Origin: Helicobacteraceae bacterium
Lineage (GTDB): Bacteria; Campylobacterota; Campylobacteria; Campylobacterales; SZUA-545
Direction of reading: 5' to 3'
DNA: 8,696 nucleotides
Assembly (NCBI GenBank): GCA_031276985.1
Contig: JAISMA010000113.1
Coordinates: forward strand, 1-8,696
Shown here: one piece after another, positions 5,797 through 8,696 of the stretch
Layout: the number at the start of each line of letters is the position of its first letter
Position numbering within the stretch: position 1 is the stretch's first letter
Translations under genes and position numbers: made by a program
Notes under the pieces: generated by a model
The model's database searches: none
Seen by the model: the letters and a program-made list of their open reading frames with translations, nothing else
What the model was told of the DNA's origin: nothing

Positions 5797-7321
5797 ATGG
5801 CTTTTGGATCGTCTATGAGAGCGCCGAAAATCGCCGCGATCGCGCTTGCGGCGGGCGTTTTTGAGTTGGCGTTACGTTACGCGCTAGGATACGGACCGTC
5901 GCAAGAAGGACGAATGATTTTTGGTTTCGCGCTAATTTTGCTGGCAAGGCAAAACGCGCGATCGGCTAAACTCGTTTTCGCTTTGGCGCTTGGCGCGGTC
6001 GCCTTTAGCGTCGTCGGATTGGAATACGGTCGCCTTACGCCCGATTTCGTCGGCGCGCTTTTGGAAACAAACGCGCAAGAAGCCAAAGAGTTCGCGTCGA
6101 TGATTAATCCGCTTGATATTGCGTTTGCGCTTTTGCTCTGCGCCTTGCTTGCCTTCGCGCTTTTTGCTTGGAATCCAAACCGCGTCGCGCTTTCACCCCC
6201 CCCCCCCCCCCCGCAAACTAGGACGAATCCGCGCAATCGGCTTTTGGATTGCGATCGCGGCTTTGTGGATTGGCTCGAATCCGTCGCGGCTTTACTGCGA
6301 CGCGGCGTTTGGCTACGTTGAGTATCGCGCCAATATCAAAGCCGCGCAAGCGATCGCAAACGGCGGCGCGTGGCGACTTGAGGCAACCGACAAAGCGCCG
6401 ACAAAAAGCGTCCGCGTCGTCGTTATCGGCGAAAGCGCGCGCAAGGATTATCTAAGCGCCTACGGATACCCGCGCAACACGACCCCGTTTTTGCAAAGCG
6501 CCAACGGCGTTTTCGTCGACGGCTTCACGACAAGCGCGGGCTATACGATCAAGTCGCTTTCAAGCATATTGATTAAAAGCGAAAACGGCGTTTTGGATTA
6601 CGGGCGCAACGTCGTAAGCCTCGCCAACGCCGCGGGTTACGAAACCTTTTGGCTCTCGACGCAAACCTATACCGATTTTAAGCATATCGTGGCGCGGTTA
6701 GCCTTTCAAGCGAATCGCTCGTCGTTTTTTCGCCCGCGATCGCTGGAGTTTGTGAGCGACGATATGAACCTACTCGCGGAACTTGACGAGGCGATTGCGC
6801 TTGATACGGGCGAAAAACCGAAGCTGATTTTTATGCATATAATGGGATCGCACCCTAAAAGCTGTAAACGTTTGGCAAATAGCGATCCGCGCCCGTTTAA
6901 TCTGCCGTATGGCGAGGATCACAACTGCTACCTCGCCACAATCGCCAAACTTGATCGCTTTATCGGCGAGATCGTCAAACGGCTAAACGCCGCCGAAACC
7001 GATTGGTCGATTTTGTATTTCAGCGATCACGGGCTGGGACATTCAGGCGCGAAAAACGACGCGCAAATGCGGCATAACGAACGGGTAAAACAGGCGTACG
7101 AAGTTCCGCTATTTGCGCTTGATAGCGCGGCGACGAAGCGCGTTTTGATCAAGCGGCGACTTAACGCCTCGCGCTTTATCGATCTATTCGCCGCATGGAT
7201 TGGAGCGCGTGGCGAGGGGATCGATTCGCGTTACGCAATCGAGGATTTTCCAAACGAGTTTGATCCGATCGTTAGCGGCGAAAACATCGATGATCTCGCG
7301 GACGATCCCGCGCTTTACTAG
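5797..7321 (+). CDS. Phosphoethanolamine transferase (EptA/EptC family), phase-variable by poly-C, out of frame here
   Basis: Proteins of this family move phosphoethanolamine from phosphatidylethanolamine to lipid A or other envelope targets, giving cationic-peptide resistance. The ATG at 5797 has AAGGA at 5787-5791 (5-nt spacing) and is preferred to the in-frame GTG at 5779. The N-terminal frame (to a TGA at 6319-6321) carries four membrane helices. The second frame carries the fifth helix (AIGFWIAIAALWIG) and the periplasmic sulfatase-fold domain. The break is at C17 (6196-6212); 16 or 19 Cs would give a protein of about 507 aa, the normal family length. In that C16 numbering the metal and nucleophile set is complete: Glu212 in VIGESARKDYLSAYGYPR, Thr250 in SAGYTIKSLSS, Asp410-His411 in FSDHG, plus His347 and His352 in MHIMGSH. 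The Cys that normally precedes the nucleophile (SCGT) is Ala here. As sequenced, the gene is OFF, or the tract is misread or variable in the population. The exact acceptor is unknown. Confidence 0.9.
6196..6212 (+). repeat. C17 homopolymer, phase-variation tract
   Basis: Seventeen consecutive Cs encode a Pro run in the loop between membrane helices 4 and 5 of the transferase. The upstream and downstream halves are in different frames at this length; loss of one C or gain of two restores the frame. Long C/G tracts that switch surface genes by slipped-strand mispairing are well established in Campylobacter and Helicobacter. Confidence 0.9.
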
Positions 7322-7326
7322 AGGCT

Positions 7327-7352
7327 TGCTAAAATCTCGACGAATTAGGAGG
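7327..7352 (+). promoter_or_regulatory. Extended -10 promoter and strong ribosome binding site of tyrA
   Basis: TGC-TAAAAT (7327-7335) is a good extended -10 element just after the transferase stop. AGGAGG at 7347-7352 lies 4 nt before the tyrA ATG. The short gap of 35 bp means tyrA may also be read through from upstream. Its own promoter would keep it independent of the poly-C state. Confidence 0.5.
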
Positions 7353-7356
7353 CGTA

Positions 7357-8199
7357 ATGCGACGGCTTGGAATCGTGGGCGTGGGACTAATGGGCGGCTC
7401 TTTGGCGCTCGCCTTGCGCGAAAAGAAACTTTTTGACCAGATCGTAGGTTGCGGCAGAAGCGCGGAAAATCTGCAAGCGGCGATCGATCTAAATATCATC
7501 GACCGCGCCGCGTCGTTTGAGGAGCTTATCGCGCAAAGCGATCTGATCGCGCTTGCCGCGCCCGTCGAAACCGTCGTCGCGATCGCGCCCAAGCTCGTCG
7601 CCGCCAAACAAGACGCGGTTTTTGTGGATCTTGGCAGCACAAAAACGGCGATTACGCGGGCGATTCCGCCGTCTATCCGCGATCGTTTCGTGGCGGCGCA
7701 CCCGATGTGCGGCACGGAATACAGCGGCGCGAAAGCCGCGTTTAGCTCGCTTTACAACGATCGGATCGTCGTTTTGTGCGACACGGAGGCAAACGACGCA
7801 AAGGCGCTTGAAGCGGTCGAAACGTTATTTAAGGCGATTGGAATGCGCGTCGTGAAGATGAAAGCCGTCGATCACGATCGCCACGCGGCGTTTATCAGTC
7901 ATCTGCCGCACGCGATCAGCTACGCGCTCGCAAACTCCGTTTTGAGCCAAGAGGACAAGCAGAGCATTTTGACGCTCGCGGCGGGCGGCTTCCGCGATAT
8001 GAGCCGTCTGGCAAAAAGTTCCGCGTCGATGTGGATTGACATTTTCAAGCAAAACAAAGACTCGATTATCTCCGCGATCGGCGAGTTTGACAAGGAGCTT
8101 AAAAAGGCGGAGAAACTGCTCGAAAACGAAGAGTGGGATGCGCTAAAAGCATGGATGCAATCCGCAAACGCGCTTCAGGAAATCTTCAAGCCCTCGTAA
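7357..8199 (+). CDS. tyrA: Prephenate dehydrogenase (TyrA)
   Basis: TyrA oxidatively decarboxylates prephenate to 4-hydroxyphenylpyruvate with NAD+, in cytoplasmic tyrosine biosynthesis. The 280-aa monofunctional protein (no chorismate mutase or ACT domain) starts with a Rossmann nucleotide-binding motif, GVGLMGG at residues 8-14. Catalytic-domain signatures follow: HPMCGTE (115-121), SHLPH (181-185) with the conserved His, GGFRDMSR (210-217) and MWIDIFKQN (225-233). The length matches the short epsilon-proteobacterial form. The start is fixed by AGGAGG 4 nt upstream. It lies 35 bp after the transferase. In C. jejuni, tyrA neighbours bamA directly, so the small membrane protein and transferase look inserted between the two. 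No frame or motif problem was seen. Confidence 0.96.
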   Translation: MRRLGIVGVGLMGGSLALALREKKLFDQIVGCGRSAENLQAAIDLNIIDRAASFEELIAQSDLIALAAPVETVVAIAPKLVAAKQDAVFVDLGSTKTAITRAIPPSIRDRFVAAHPMCGTEYSGAKAAFSSLYNDRIVVLCDTEANDAKALEAVETLFKAIGMRVVKMKAVDHDRHAAFISHLPHAISYALANSVLSQEDKQSILTLAAGGFRDMSRLAKSSASMWIDIFKQNKDSIISAIGEFDKELKKAEKLLENEEWDALKAWMQSANALQEIFKPS

Positions 8200-8281
8200 A
8201 ACCTGCGCAAATCGGCGGCGCGGCGCGGACGTTTCACGCAATCCACCCACAAATTTCCGCCGTTTACCCGCCTCTCCCGTC

Positions 8282-8303
8282 ATTCTGCGCGTAGTCGCAG
8301 AAT
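8282..8303. repeat. Palindrome ATTCTGCG-CGTAGT-CGCAGAAT
   Basis: A perfect 8-bp stem with a 6-nt loop, about 80 bp after tyrA. The extended unit 8278-8304 is nearly the reverse complement of 8445-8473, so the two form a long inverted pair of the same repeat family. Confidence 0.7.
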
Positions 8304-8368
8304 CTAGCATTTAAGACAATCGCGGATCAAGCGCCAATCGTAAAGTTTTACATCTTTTTATTTTTTAG

Positions 8369-8388
8369 ATACCCGCCTTCGCGGGTAT
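8369..8388. repeat. Palindrome ATACCCGC-CTTC-GCGGGTAT
   Basis: A perfect 8-bp stem with a CTTC loop. With its left flank (TTTTAG) it is the inverse of the GCGGGTATCTAAAA core seen in copy A at 2519-2532. The T-run lies before the hairpin on the plus strand, so it is not a terminator in either direction. Confidence 0.7.
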
Positions 8389-8444
8389 AACGCAAGGCGC
8401 GGTCTGCGGCATAACGCAATGTGGGCGCTTTAACTTTTTCTTTT

Positions 8445-8473
8445 GGATTCTGCGACTTCGCGCGGGAATGACG
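8445..8473 (+). repeat. GGATTCTGCG...GCGGGAATGACG repeat
   Basis: This unit has the same end, GCGGGAATGACG, as the repeat at 2594-2605, and a left arm GATTCTGCGACT shared in inverse with 8293-8304. It is a mixed variant, indicating one repeat family with diverged arms. Confidence 0.65.
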
Positions 8474-8510
8474 AGGGGCGGGGAGATCGTGTGCGGGTGG
8501 GCGAAAGCGT

Positions 8511-8696
8511 TTAATCGCCGTCGCATGTGGGGCAATGATAATCCGCTTCGTCTATTGGCTCAAGACTGAACTTTTTACCGTCTTTGTTGATGTATGAAGC
8601 GGTTTTTTCGCCGCCTTCGTTTATAGTGATGATATATTGTCCGTTCTTTTTGCCGTTATATATTTCGTCGTATATATGTTCGTCGCCTTTTTTGGC
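8511..8696 (-). CDS. Hypothetical protein, C-terminal 61 residues (runs off right edge)
   Basis: The minus strand is open from the window edge to a TAA at 8511-8513, giving 61 residues. The composition is natural: rich in Gly, Lys, Asp and Ile, with beta-strand-like segments (EIYNGKKNGQYIITINEGGE, then TASYINKDGKKFSLEPID) and an end DYHCPTCDGD. The strand-turn-strand pattern with repeated NGK, NEGG and NKDG turns looks like a beta-meander. The terminal CPTC could bind metal if a partner CxxC exists in the missing part. The start is outside the window. I do not recognise the family. It converges with tyrA. Confidence 0.7.
   Translation of the reverse strand, partial: AKKGDEHIYDEIYNGKKNGQYIITINEGGEKTASYINKDGKKFSLEPIDEADYHCPTCDGD

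Larger units (their letters stand above)
8200..8510. other. Intergenic region between converging genes, carrying palindromic repeats
   Basis: About 310 bp between the tyrA stop and the stop of the minus-strand gene. It contains three repeat units (8282-8303, 8369-8388, 8445-8473) and a T-rich stretch (8351-8366), but no open frame with coding character. The hairpin nearest tyrA is not followed by a T-run, so a standard terminator is not evident. The hairpins could still act as weak bidirectional stops for the converging transcripts. Confidence 0.6.

Noticed and set aside
8369..8388. Possible intrinsic terminator for tyrA or the right-edge gene
   Set aside because: The T-run is upstream of the hairpin on the plus strand, and the minus strand would be followed by A residues; it fits the repeat family better.

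Overview
The window most resembles a Campylobacterota (Campylobacterales-type) chromosome. The main reason is the divergent bamA / tyrA pair, which I recall as adjacent genes in Campylobacter jejuni (Cj0129c/Cj0130). A long poly-C contingency tract inside a surface-modification gene fits the same group. Base composition is higher in G+C than in C. jejuni, and the core part is very rich in the palindrome CGATCG, so this is not a well-known Campylobacter or Helicobacter species. The genus cannot be settled from the sequence.

Left part (1-2323): a lower-GC, AT-rich-codon cassette of three overlapping plus-strand genes. The first is the C-terminal part of a large protein with a Lys/Asp/Thr-rich linker. 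The second is a 173-aa protein with a GHG...VCYGA His/Cys arrangement like clan CD (caspase-like) cysteine peptidases. The third is a membrane-anchored protein whose frame is broken at an A7 run. Size, overlaps and order look like a delivered toxin with its immunity gene (for example type VI secretion cargo), but this is inference.

Middle-left (2324-3030): about 700 bp without a convincing gene, filled with degenerate copies of small palindromic repeats. Relatives of these repeats reappear at 8200-8510.

Core part (3031-8199): bamA on the minus strand, with the real start at 5280. A divergent 66-aa two-helix membrane protein lies opposite. Then comes a phosphoethanolamine transferase gene split into two frames exactly at a C17 tract (6196-6212), and then tyrA (prephenate dehydrogenase) with its own extended -10 and a strong ribosome binding site. 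Fragments of the transferase gene are duplicated upstream of it, and also in the bamA 5' region, where they create a spurious N-terminal extension of bamA.

Right edge (8511-8696): the 3' end of a minus-strand hypothetical gene ending in a CPTC motif.

The standout observations are the phase-variable envelope-modification switch (C17 appears OFF; C16 or C19 would be ON), the putative caspase-like toxin/immunity cassette with a second homopolymer frameshift, and the mosaic duplicated transferase fragments.
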